In this document: positions 37,114 to 47,717 of the stretch, piece by piece
Numbering within the stretch: the first letter of the stretch is position 1
Layout: each line of letters opens with the position of its first letter
Assembly (NCBI GenBank): GCA_963575745.1
Contig: CAUYUJ010018054.1
Location: 61,001-125,000 of the forward strand
DNA from: Prorocentrum cordatum
Taxonomy: Eukaryota; Sar; Dinophyceae; Prorocentrales; Prorocentraceae
Length of the DNA: 64,000 bases
Direction: 5' to 3'
Notes under the pieces: model-generated
Databases searched by the model: none
The model's input: only the letters and a program-made list of their open reading frames with translations
What the model was told of the DNA's origin: nothing
Translations under genes and position numbers: made by a program

Positions 37114-40100
37114 TCACTGCATGCCCGAGCAAGAGCGCGCAGCGTCCACGGACGCAAGCTTCTGGGCCAAACCCCCGAATGCAAATGAATTCTTACAGTC
37201 CTTGTACGCATCTTGGCGCAACTCATCAGGCAACACTAACGCCAAAAGAGCGCTCTTCTTAGCGCCTGTGAACGCTGCCTCCAAGGTGGCCCAGCTACTA
37301 ACCCCATCAATTTTCCACTTGCACTGGGGAATCCTGGAGAAAAGTAGTTCCAGGAACGCGCAGTACTTGGTATTGCTGCCCGGCGACATGTATAATGTCT
37401 TCTTTAGGTGGCACACTTGCATGCACTTCAAAGCTGGGCCGCGCCCCGAAATCAGGAATCCAGGCGACACCTGGAAACCGCCCCTCACTGCAGACGCACA
37501 TGTGATGAACGGTTGAGCTGCTCCTGGCTTGGGAACAACAAACACATCAGCCTCGAAAGATCGTTTGATCCTCAGGCATGCCTCCCTGAGCGCACGCTCC
37601 AGACCTGCCCTCCCTCGGCAACTGTCGTACACATAGACAGTTTTGCCCCTGATCGCTGCCGTCATCTCTGCTCGACTGGCACCGCGTAAGAACTCCGCGT
37701 CGCGTGCCTGCCTGCGCTGGCGCGCCTTCAGGTCAGCGATCTGCTTCGCTGCCTTCTGAGCTGCATCGGCGCGAAGAGCCGGGCTGGACTCATGTTGGAG
37801 GAGGCCGTTCTCGTGAATTGCTGCCAAGGACTTGTCCCGCAACTTGTTGTTGAGAAATGACAGCTCCTTCTCGCGGGTCCCCCCCCATGCAGCGCCGGCT
37901 CGGAAGCCGACTAGATCGTTCTGGATTGCCAGCGCCCTCTCGGCGCCCAGCACAGACGCGGCTGCGCCCCGGGCGGCCCTCCGCCGCTTCGCGATGAAGC
38001 CCGCCTCCGTGAAATCAGCGGGGCCCGCGCTGCGCTTCACGCCCGTGTCGATCCGAGGGGGCAGGGGCGACGCCCTGGGCGGGCCGAACGACATGCGCCA
38101 CGCTCGCTGTGCCATCCTGATGATCTCTGGCTGGTCGGATTCAGGGAAATCCATAGCCACCTTGAGGAAGCCTTCCTCGTGATCCGCCGTGGCTTTGCCC
38201 ATGCGGTCAGTGGGCTTCAGCGCGGCTTGACTGAATTTCTGTTCCACTCCAGACGAGCTCAAGCCATAGGCGATGAAGGCGACAAGAGCACGGCCCAGCA
38301 CGTCGGACGGGTGGCTGGCCGTGAGGTGGCGAGCGCCTTTTCTGCTCAACGCAGAGCGCCACGCATCCTCGTTGTTAGATGATGACGGGCTGAACAACTT
38401 GCGCGCGCGAGGGTAGTGGTCGTGCCATTGAGCAGTAAGCCTTAAGGGATCAAGATCCGCCCCCCCCCCTGGACGGGGCCCGCGGCGAGAAGCAGATGGA
38501 ACCGTTGACCCATTGATTCCGATCCCAGATGGGCACGCGCGCCAGGGGCAGGGCCGTTCGTGCGAGGGGCGGCGGTGATAACGACAAAGTCTGCGAATCA
38601 AGTGACTGTGCAATCCTTTGCAAATCCTCCTCAGGCTTGTTGGGGGGGCACGTCAAATCGAACACGCGCCAAGCCTGGGGGGATGCAAAAACTTACTTCC
38701 CCTTCCCCACGCTCGTCGAGCGTGGGGAAGGGTGGGCGACGATGGGGGCACCCTGTTTCAATGTTCAAATCGACGAACAGCGACAAGTGGGGAGGGGCGG
38801 GTGAACTTTCACGAAGCGTTGATCGCCCAGTTGTCCTGGGCCAGTTCGAAAGTTGGAAACTCGGCCTTCAGAGCCGCTCGCGCCAGAACGATGTAGGAGC
38901 GCATCCTGGCGATGCACTTGTCTATGATATCCACCGAGACACCGGCCTCGTCCCCGATGTGATAACTCGCCCCATAAACTTGCCACGCAATCGGAATCTT
39001 CAGCAGCTTCAGCATCATGGTCGTGTAGCCAAACACAGACAAACATCCGCACGAACTGCCAAATAAGCCAGTGATAGACAAGTTGAACGCCAACACCTCG
39101 CGATTGAGAATGGCTGGATTGGCCGACTCGTCATCTAAAATCCGAGTGAGTTGCATTGCCTGGTCACTTGCGCCGGCCATCATCGCCAACATCAAGCACC
39201 GCTCTGTGTTGACAGACTTGAGCCACGCTTTTGCCATCTTTGCCATATCGTCGTTCTGTCGACGAGAAATGTGCAATGCCGTCCGGATGCAAGCGCGCAG
39301 AAAGATGCAGGTGCGACCAAGAGGTTTTTGAAATGATTCAAATCGGTGGGCGGCTGCCCGTAGGTTCGAAACGCTGGCGTTTATGGCCTTGTTCCGGCAC
39401 ATCTTCGTGTAGTTCACGAACACTTGTCGGATGTGCGGGCTGTTCTGAATCATGCGTGCTATGGAGCCTCGGCCGCGAGCGAAGATCATGGCTGTCTCCT
39501 TGATGTAAGGGTCAGCGGCCCACGGCCTGCTCACGACCCTCCTGGCTGAATGCGCTTTGTCTCTGATGACGAAGCGGAGCCCTGGGGTCAAGACTTGGGC
39601 AGCGGCGCTCAAAGCAGTCGATCGCATCATCTCAGCGCTGAGAAGCTCATCGCTTGCAGAATCAACCGCGAGACACAACACCCGTGTTTTCAGATGTTCC
39701 AGAACCCCCCGCCTGAGAGCGGGGGTGCAATTCGCTCCCGGCGGGGGGCCGTGCAGCTCAGTGCACGCTCTGACCATAATTTGCTCTGTTGCGTTGGTGA
39801 TTGCCGCGGCCCCTGTCCCAAAGCCACGAGCCTGCCCCAACGCCCCTGAAAACTCTGACAGGTCGCCCCCGACGCATCTAAATCGGATGAGTAGCCGCCC
39901 CTTCCGCTCGTCACGAAATAAAGAGATTGCTGCACTTGATTTGATGATGTTGATGTCGCGCTGCTTCAGGGCACTCTGGATGCACCACAACATTATACGG
40001 TTCTTTGTTGTCAGTAGGCCGCACCCCTTGGTTACGAGCTTGACGACGTCCAGGAAATCAGACTCGCTGGGGCATTGAAGCTCGCCTGGCTCAGCAGAAG

Positions 40101-40440
40101 AGGCCGATGCAGCCAACTCATGCCGATCCCTCTTCCGCGCATAAGCCGCAGCAGCTGCTTTGTGATTAGGGTTCCGACTGTGTTTGTCGAAGTTGACAGC
40201 CTGGAGCGCAGCGACAGACATTACTTGAAAATTGCTGAACGGGCTGTTAACGCCTGCCCAATGGCAGCATGCGCAACCAACTCCTTGCCCGTCCTTCCAC
40301 TTGCTACTCAACCATGAACCCAACAGAGGGCGGCTCGGATCCACCAGGAATCGCTTAGGCCACTTAGGGTAGAGTCTTTTCCAAAGAGTCGCCGCGGCGA
40401 ATCTGTCGGATGACTTGCTGCTTTGCTTCTTCTCCACCAT
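37114..40440 (-). pseudogene. hAT-like transposase, two large coding blocks
   Basis: The start is ATG at 40440 (M-V-E-K-K-Q-S-S-K-S). The first block (40440-38809) has a zinc finger near residues 56-93, C-x2-C-x27-H-x5-H, which is BED-like and fits DNA binding. The second block (about 38665 to 37114) contains A-Y-G-L-S-S-S-G-V-E-Q-K-F-S-Q, close to the hAT C-terminal dimerisation signature (S-S-x-x-V-E-R-x-F-S). An intron of about 150 bp lies between 38809 and 38665. Near 38461-38469 a run of C separates two frames that both look coding, so a frameshift is likely. The hAT assignment rests on these two motifs. The D-D-E catalytic residues were not located. Confidence 0.6.
38700..38732. repeat. 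Perfect hairpin, 16-bp arms, 1-nt centre
   Basis: CCCTTCCCCACGCTCG at 38700-38715, a T at 38716, and the exact reverse complement at 38717-38732. It lies in the intron between the two transposase coding blocks. Such a structure could act in RNA as a hairpin within the intron, or be a small foldback insertion. Confidence 0.95.
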
Positions 40441-40614
40441 AGCTGCATCGGGGTGGCGGGCGGTAGCAATACTAGTCGACCAGGCGGGCAAATGGAACTT
40501 GAGCAAACATGTTTACGATAGACGGGCTCAGGAGCGCAACACTAATCAGATAAATGTCATGGACGGCGAGCCGGTCCATCAACGAAGATATGCCATGCGT
40601 GGCGAGTCTACGCA

Positions 40615-41869
40615 TCAACGAACCGCATCAAGGACATGATGCGGCCTGCTGTTAACGGGAAGCCTATTATCGTGTTGCAGATTTTTCCTCGGTTGGGCGC
40701 ATGGAACTCCGCTCGCAAACTTAAGACTGGCAGAACTGCAGCCGACGGGCCGGAACAGCCTGGGCCGATATAAAAAATCTGTTCGTAGTGCAATCAAGTT
40801 GCACTCACCACTCATAGTGCAAGGGGAATGGAACCCGCGTCTTCGTGAGCCCAGCGCTGTAGAGCGCCTCAGACAAAATGGCGCCCATGGTATGCACGAT
40901 CTGGCGGTCGGACAAGTCGAGCTCAGCCTGTGGAATGTCCCCCTTGGCGAAACCTTGAAGCCGCATCATCGCATGCAGCGTCGCCCGCCGCCCGCGGCTG
41001 GAGACCCGCGGACCCCCGTCCTGGCCACGGGTTTTGGTGAGCGCCCTGGCGATGTTGATCCCGTGCGTGGCGAACTTCTTGGAACAGTCGATGTCGACCA
41101 ACACTGGGGTCAGGCGCGGGTCCACCTTCTTCTCGTATGTTTTCTTGTAAGCGTCCTTGCACATGCCCCGGCTGCGCTCGCTGCTGGGGGGCCGACCTGC
41201 CACGTCGGTGGTGGCGCGCTTGGGCTCCAGGATGGAAGTCACTGGAGGCGTCGCCTGCTTCTGTGGCCACGTGAACGGATGCATCACGCTGTCTTGCCGC
41301 ACGCCGACAAGGAAGACGCGCTCCCTCGTCTGGGGAACTCCGAAGTCCTTGCTGTTCAGCTTATTCACGTGTACGACGTATCCAAGCGTCTTCTGCGCTT
41401 CTTCAATGCCCTTCAGGATGCGGATAAACTTCTTGTTTGTGAGGGCCGGGACTTTCTCGAAGATGGTCACGCGGGGCTTATTCCTCTTGATGTACTGTAT
41501 GGACTTTTTGATCAGATTCCCTGTCTTGCGCGGGCCCTTGACTCCCTTCTGCTTGCCGCCCGAAGCGAAGTCTTGGTAAGGCGGGGTCCACACATACACG
41601 TCGACGTATGTCTCTTCCTCCTCCGTACGCTCCAATATGTCAGAGAACGTGTGCGCCGGCTGGCACTTCTTTTTGATGATCGACATGCACGCCGAATCCG
41701 ACTCGCCGACGAACTCGAGAGAATGATTGATACCCATGCGCCCCATGGCCACGGACGCCGTCTCCAAGCCTGAGAAATCAGATCCCAGCTTCAGGACTTT
41801 CGGGCGCCGCGGCTGCCTCGGCTGCTGGCGATTCGTCGTCGTGCCAGCCTGTACTGTCTTCTTCCCCAT
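40615..41869 (-). CDS. C5-cytosine DNA methyltransferase homologue, catalytic Cys replaced
   Basis: Start ATG 41869 (M-G-K-K-T-V-Q). Motif I is K-L-G-S-D-F-S-G-L-E (27-36). Motif IV is T-P-P-Y-Q (95-99) instead of P-P-C-Q; the codon is TAC at 41578-41576, one base from TGC. Motif VI is F-E-K-V (137-140) instead of E-N-V. Motif VIII Q-T-R-E-R is at 180-184. The motif X G-N block before S-E-A-L is missing. The first exon ends at 40809; a 49-nt GTGAGT...CAG intron follows, then an exon 40759-40615 with a Cys/Arg-rich tail. The family is found in many dinoflagellates, some copies in retroelements. This copy probably cannot methylate. It may be a pseudogene or a DNA-binding relic. Confidence 0.85.
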
Positions 41870-42159
41870 GACGGCGACTCTGGGGATGGGCAGCAGGCGA
41901 AGACGAGAAGACACGTACGGGAAGACACGTACTATATATTATTGGTTCGAGCCGAAGCAGCTACTGATGAATCCTGAGTTCGCCGTCGCGCAGCCGACGC
42001 AGCTACCGATGGCAGAAACAAAGAGCCGCCACGACGGCGTCGCCGATGTGGCCCATGCTGTTAGCGTTGCGACATTGCCCTCGAGAAACAGGGGCGCTGG
42101 CTCCCAAACATTGCCAATGATGATGAAGGCTTCGCAGGCCTCAAGAAGATGGCCCCAAG

Positions 42160-42440
42160 AAGACGACCTAGAACCCAAAATGGGGCCCAAAGAGGAGGAG
42201 GCAAGAGGAGGAGAGAGAGAGGGAGGAGGACCAGGAACAGGAGCAGGAGGAGGAGCAGGAGGAGCAGGAGGCACGTTGAATCGAGGGGCCCCAGACGCCC
42301 CCATGATGAGACCAGACCCGCCTAAAAGGCCAAACGAAGGCCCCAGCATTGCCCCAGAGGAACCCCAAGAGAAGAAGGGCCCTTAGATGGCCCCAAGCAA
42401 GAAGAGGACCCCAAGATAGCCCCAAGATGGCTCTAAGAGA
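42160..42440 (-). repeat. GGAG tract and TCTTGGGG minisatellite, reverse orientation
   Basis: AGAGGAGGAGGC-type repeats (42190-42275), then CCCCAAGATGGCCCC-type units (42300-42435). The second part is the reverse complement of the minisatellite at 2757-3035 and 13925-14135. Confidence 0.6.
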
Positions 42441-42529
42441 CAACAACCTCCGAGAACCTCTTTCTTACGCATCGTTTCTGGATGGGCTGGTGGGGTCATC
42501 GATGCTGCATTCTAGGATGGGCCAGGCTG

Positions 42530-43970
42530 ACAGCGAGCTGCGGTCATGATGAAGGTATAAGTGGCGGTTCGCTGCCAGCGGCGAGCTGCGGTAGGTTAGG
42601 GGTGGGCACCGCCGCCGCGGCTCACTGCCGACAGCGAGCTGCGGGAGGAGAGGTCTGCCGCAACACCGCAGCTCCCTGCCGACAGCGAGCTGCGGTAGGA
42701 GAGGTCTGCCAGACCACCGCAGCTCACTGCCGACAGCGAGCTCCGGTAGGAGCTCCCTGTCGGGCGTTTCGCCGACAACAGCGAGCTGCGGTGGCACCGC
42801 CGGCGCAGCTCACTGCCGACAGCGAGCTGCGGTAGGAGTCTGCTGGCGCACCACCGCAGCTCACTGCCGACAGCGAGCTGCGGTAGGAGCTCCCTGTCGG
42901 GCGTTTCGCCGACGGCAACGAGCTGCGGTGGCACCGCCGGCGCAGCTCACTGCCGACAGCGAGCTGCGGTGGGAGTCTTCTGGCGCACCACCGCAGCTCA
43001 CTGCCGACAGCGAGCTGCGGTAGGAGACTTCTGCCGCGCGCCGACGGGAGCTTCGGTAGGATATGACTAACAGTCATCTCTTAACGCAGCTCGCTGTCGT
43101 CAGTGAGCTGCGGTGGCCATGTGGGCCAAGATTGCTGCGATTGCCCCGAAGCAGAGGTATCGCAGCAATCTTGGCCCACATGGCCACCGCAGCTCACTGA
43201 CGACAGTGAGCTGCGTTAAGAGATGACTGTTAGTCATCTCCTACCGAAGCTCCCGTCGGCGCGCGGCAGAAGTCTCCTACCGCAGCTCGCTGTCGGCAGT
43301 GAGCTGCGGTGGTGCGCCAGAAGACTCCTACCGCAGCTCGCTGTCGGCAGTGAGCTGCGCCGGCGGTGCCACCGCAGCTCGCTGCCGTCGGCGAAACGCC
43401 CGACAGGGAGCTCCTACCGCAGCTCGCTGTCGGCAGTGAGCTGCGGTGGTGCGCCAGAAGACTCCTACCGCAGCTCGCTCGCTGTCGGCAGCCACCGCAG
43501 CTCGCCGCTGCCGTCGGCGAAACGCCCGACAGGGAGCTCCTACCGCAGCTCGCTGTCGGCAGTGAGCTGCGGTGGTGCGCCAGAAGACTCCTACCGCAGC
43601 TCGCTGTCAGCAGTGAGCTGCGCCGGCGGTGCCCACCCCTAACTAACTTACCGCAGCTCGCTGCCGTCGGCGAAATGCGCGACAGGGAGCTCCCACCGCA
43701 GCTCGCTCTCGGCAGTGAGCTGCGGCGGTGGTGCGGCAGACCTCTCCTATCGCAGCTCGGTGTCGGCAGTGAGCTGCCACCCCTAACCTACCGCAGCTCG
43801 CCGGCGTCGGCGAAATGCGCGACAGGGAACTCCTACCGCAGCTCGCTGTCGGCAGTGAGCTGCGGTGTTGTTGTAGCAGGCCTCTCCTACCGCAGCTCGC
43901 TGTCGGCAGTGAGCTACCGCAGCTCGCTGCCGTCGGCGAATTGCGCGGCAGACCGCACTTACCGCGTCAG
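42530..43970. repeat. Array of short hairpin units arranged as a giant palindrome
   Basis: About 25 units share a 30-nt core: CCGCAGCTCGCTG, loop TCGG, CAGTGAGCTGCGG. This forms a 13-bp stem with one G-U-type mismatch. Units are joined by a few spacer types (for example GTGCGCCAGAAGACTCCTA and GGCGAAACGCCCGACAGGGA). The whole array folds back at 43141-43159, a 19-nt unique loop. From 43140 leftward and 43160 rightward the arms match over about 400 bp with only a handful of differences, then diverge. Open frames on both strands are by-products of the repeat. Confidence 0.9.
42740..43560. repeat. Near-perfect inverted repeat, arms about 400 bp, loop 19 nt
   Basis: The left arm ends at 43140 and the right arm begins at 43160. 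Innermost unique sequence (GCCATGTGGGCCAAGATTGC on the left, its complement on the right) is not hairpin-unit DNA, so the inversion is a true long palindrome and not chance alignment of units. Differences in the first 150 bp are only about two bases. Confidence 0.9.
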
Positions 43971-44476
43971 CGTGTTTCGCAGATGCACTTTCACTGCTAT
44001 CCCGTCTTCTTCTCTCCTAGATGCTATAGTTGCAATCCCAGCGCTGAGTCCAAGTCCAATCGCATCCAAAGCCGAATCGAGAGGGAGGCAGGAGTGGGCC
44101 AGGGCGGACGGCGGAAGCCATGATGATGATGGGATGCGATGGCAGGGTGATGACGATGTATTTTTTGAGAGCGGCGCGTGCTACCCGAAACAGCCAGCCT
44201 GGCGGTGTGCCCGCCGAATCAGCGATGTTAAATGCATTCGAATGCTGCCAGAAACCACTGTCAACGGAATTATCCTACAACAGCAAACGCAACGCACGCA
44301 GCTAACAAAACTGTCATCGGCCCAACAATAAAGCTCCGGTAAAACAATACACTCATTTGCGGGGGAGGGGGTTCTGAACAAGGACATCTGATTCGGCCGA
44401 TGACTTAATACGGGAACAGCAGCTGCTCATCGCACGTTTCGTCGACCTCGCAGGTCGACTGCACCTCAGCTGGCTG

Positions 44477-47400
44477 TCACTGCTCACCCAAAGGGTCCCA
44501 GAGCTCCTCGTCGCCGTTGGGCAGGTCGTCACCGTCATCACCGCCGTCCCCGCTGCCGCCGCCGTCCTGGCCATCTTCTCCGCCGTCCCCGCCGCCGCCA
44601 GCGCCTCCTGAGTCGCCACCCCCGCCCGCCGCCGCCGCAGCCCCGTCATCATCCGTCGTCCCCGCGGCGCCGCGGCCACCGCGGCCACGGCCGCCACGGC
44701 CACGGCCGCCACGGCCGCGGCCTCCACCACCACGGCCGCCACCACCTCCGCCGCCGCCGGAGCCGCCTCCGCCTTTGCCGCCGGAGCTGGACGCCTCCAT
44801 GCCGAGAGATTTCGCGTAGTCCTTGTTGAACAGCTTGGACCCGGCATCCGCCATCGCCTGCTTCACGAGGTCCGTCAGGTAGGAGTAGATCTTCTCCATG
44901 TGCTCCTTCGTGAATGCCACCCCGACGTATGCGATCCTCTCCTGGAGACAAGCCCACGCGAATTTCGCATCGGTCGGGGTCAGATCCAGCACGCATTTAA
45001 CATAGAACATGTGGATCAGCTCATTGTAGTAGACCATCGGCATGCCGTGGAAATTCACGGGGATCATGGTCTCGTCGGTCTTCCGCTCCTGGAGCGGCTC
45101 AATGCCTTCTGTTTTGCCACCCACGGCAATCATTTTTTTCCTTCCGTACATAAGTTTCTTGTCCTTCCACAGCACGTGCCATTCTTTGCCAAGCTCTGGG
45201 ACCTCGACGCCAGTAATCAGATCCCCTGCCGTGCTGCCCTCGAAGTACTTGCGGCGCCGCTCAGGGATCGAAATGCGCGCGTGTGCCACCATGTGCGCCC
45301 ACTCTATCTGGTGCAGGCTCCCTGTGCCTCCGTGCACCCTGTTGCGGCGCGCTTTCAGGCTGTCCTCCGTGTGCGCGAGCTGGATGATCGAAGCTTTGAA
45401 GCCGGCCCTCGGCTCGTTGTCGCTGTCGTCGTCGCCGTCCTGATCGTCGTCGTCGTCGGCCTCCATCACCTCATCGCCGCCGCGGCCGCGCCCCTTAGCC
45501 TCCTTCTTCTCGACGGTGTTCTCCTTCCACGGCGCGAACAGCTTGGACGCATTGCCCCTCCGCCCGCCGTCCAGAATCACTGCGACCTCCCCATTGCGGA
45601 GATGGCTCGGCTGCCCCTGGGGCGCCCTTGCGTTCAACATCGAACGCGCGAGACGCTCGTACTGCTTCTCCCTGAGGGGCGCAATGCGCAGCTCAGGCCC
45701 GTATTGCGGCTCGCCGAACTGCTTCGCGTCGAAGTGGTACAGCACCAGCCCCGTGGGGTCACCCTTGATGGTGGCGAGCGCGGAGTCCCGGAGCACGTTC
45801 TCCAGCTCAGCCAGCGTTTTCTGGTCGGGCACGATCTGAATGTAAGTCCGAACGACCTTGTCAATGCCCCTGTTCCAATTCTGTTTGTCCGTCTCTTGCA
45901 AGTGGGCGAACTTCTTCAACTCCTTGGGCGCGTCGCCCGCTCAGGTCATGCTGTTGCTGCCCGGGTCTGCGGCGGCAGCCCCGGCAGAGGAGGCGGCCGC
46001 TCCGGCCGCTCCAGCCGCCTCGGCGCCATCAGTCCCGTTCTCCCCCTTCGCCATTTCGATGACTTCGTTCGTACGCATGGCGACCGACTCGTAGGCGAGA
46101 AAGTCCGCCACATCGAGCTTCGACTGGATGGCATTGGTGCAGCGCCTGTCGAACTCGTGTTTTTTTTATTTTTTTTTTTTTTTGTATTTTGTCTTTGTCG
46201 AAATGTCGAACTCGATGGTGTACACCAACTCCTCGATGAGCGCGACAGCCGAAACAGCCGACTGCTTCATCAGAGCTTGCCACGTGGTATCGACTGTATC
46301 CCCCGGGTAGCCAGTGACGTACGCCCGCACCGCGGCGAAGGTACCCATCTTCTGCTGTATGGTTGCGACGTGATCGCTTGGGATGCCAACGCGCGGAAGC
46401 CATTTGAACAGCATCTCGTTCTTCACGTCGAGCTTCAAGTTCAAGACCTCGACGTAGCTCTCCCTGTAGTCCCTGAGCTTGTTGACACCGAACTTGCCTA
46501 AGTCAATGAACTCCTGGTGGTTCTGACTCCTCCCCGACGCTGATTCGCGCCGACCCGCCGACGACGCGTCGACGACGGGTTGGCGCGAGCAGCGAGGGTG
46601 TTCAGAACAAACCTTTGGGCGCCATGCGGTAATGGTCCGTGAGGCCCATCATCGCCCAATCGATCTTGTTGGGAGTCGACGCGCGCTCGACCACAGCCTG
46701 CGTCGCGTAGAGGCTCGTCCACGGGGAATCGGTCATCAAGTTCTCGTCCGCCCAGACAAGGCACTTGTTGGAGTCTTCCAGGGGCAACAGCCGCTTGTGG
46801 ACGGTGATCGCGTTATCCACGAATGTCGGTTTCACGTGGACTGTAGACTTCGCGTACTTCATGTGCTTCTCGTAGAGCTGGCTGAGCTCCTTGCTACCCA
46901 GCGTCTTACCAATATCTTTCTCCTTCGCCTCCTTAAAACCGACGATGTCGTACACCCATTGCCTCACGCTGAGTTGGGCTGTATCCCCTGTCTCGATCCA
47001 CTCCTGCCGAATATCATGGGCGCGCCAATACCGAGTGTCGCCTTTCGCCTGCACCTCGAACGTCACTGGCGCCGACAGCGCGACCTGCCTCCACTTTAAC
47101 AGGACGCTGTCCTCCGCCTCCTTCTTCACCGCGTCGGCCATGCTCATGAGCAGAGCCAATTGCGGCTCGATTGGCGAGAGGCGCTGCAAACTGCCAAGGT
47201 GCATGGTGACGTCCATGGCCGGGTTTTCCGCCGCGAAGACGGTGGTCATGGGGAAGACCTCTGGCGGGCTCATCGGGGACATGTGGAATCTGCGGATCTC
47301 TTTGACCTGCCCCATGTTCACAGGGGTTTTGTAAGTGGCGCTCCAGAAGAAGTTCTGCCAAAACAGGTTGCTCCCGCAAGTGTAGTTGCTTCCGCGGCTG

Positions 47401-47717
47401 AGGGCATCAAGGCAGTCCTGCTTGGTGAACGGCGCCTGGCGGCCGCCGTCGGCGATGGTCAGCGGCATTGTTTTCTCGAGGTCGGCCAAGATTGGCGACG
47501 TCTTGATGGTGTTCAAAGCCTCGGTGATGATGTCCAGCACGGGGCCCACGCAATTATTGGCCGATGCAGCCGGCTGCGCATTGTCGAAGTCATCATCTCT
47601 TCCCCCTGGGGTAGACGGCGCCGATCCAGCCCTTGACCTTGGCCTCTTCATCGGAGGAGGGGCCGATCCAGCCTTGCCCGTGGATTCCCGCTTCTGCGAC
47701 TGCTTCTTAGGGGCCAT
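44477..47717 (-). pseudogene. Two-part dinoflagellate-family protein, unknown function
   Basis: Start ATG 47717 (M-A-P-K-K-Q-S-Q-K-R). The first part runs to about 46605, with N-L-F-W-Q-N-F-F-W-S, W-V-Y-D-I-V-G-F-K and W-A-M-M-G-L-T-D-H-Y. It continues after an intron of about 90 bp at 46519 (E-F-I-D-L-G-K-F-G-V), is interrupted at 46147-46214 (separate entry), and reaches R-T-N-E-V-I-E-M and TGA near 45942. The same frame goes on without indel to 44477: D-W-N/N-W-N-R-G-I, F-D-A-K-Q-F-G-E, V-A-V-I-L-D-G-G-R-R-G-N, then D-L-T-P-T-D-A-K and Y-V-G-V-A-F-T-K-E-H, which look methyltransferase-fold-like. An RGG/Gly-rich tail ends it. I recall homologues with both parts in one chain. Confidence 0.6.
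46147..46214 (-). mobile_element. 57-nt A-rich insertion with 11-bp direct repeats
   Basis: TGTCGAACTCG occurs at 46147-46157 and again at 46204-46214. Removing one copy plus the sequence between (57 nt in total) joins Y-T-I-E-F-D to R-R-C-T-N in frame. The insert on the minus strand is a long A-run with a TAA stop. It could be a non-canonical (introner-like) intron bounded by its target duplication, or an insertion that breaks the gene. No shift of the border gives GT...AG. Confidence 0.7.

Larger units (their letters stand above)
41915..44476. other. Spacer containing the hairpin array, no gene
   Basis: The spacer is occupied by a CCCCAAGA-type minisatellite (42160-42440), the hairpin array (42530-43970) and about 500 bases of unique sequence (43970-44476). 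Frames of up to 321 residues cross the array but are products of its repeats. Confidence 0.7.

Noticed and set aside
43366-44331. 321-codon frame through the hairpin array
   Set aside because: The same palindromic units are open on both strands; no start context and no natural composition.
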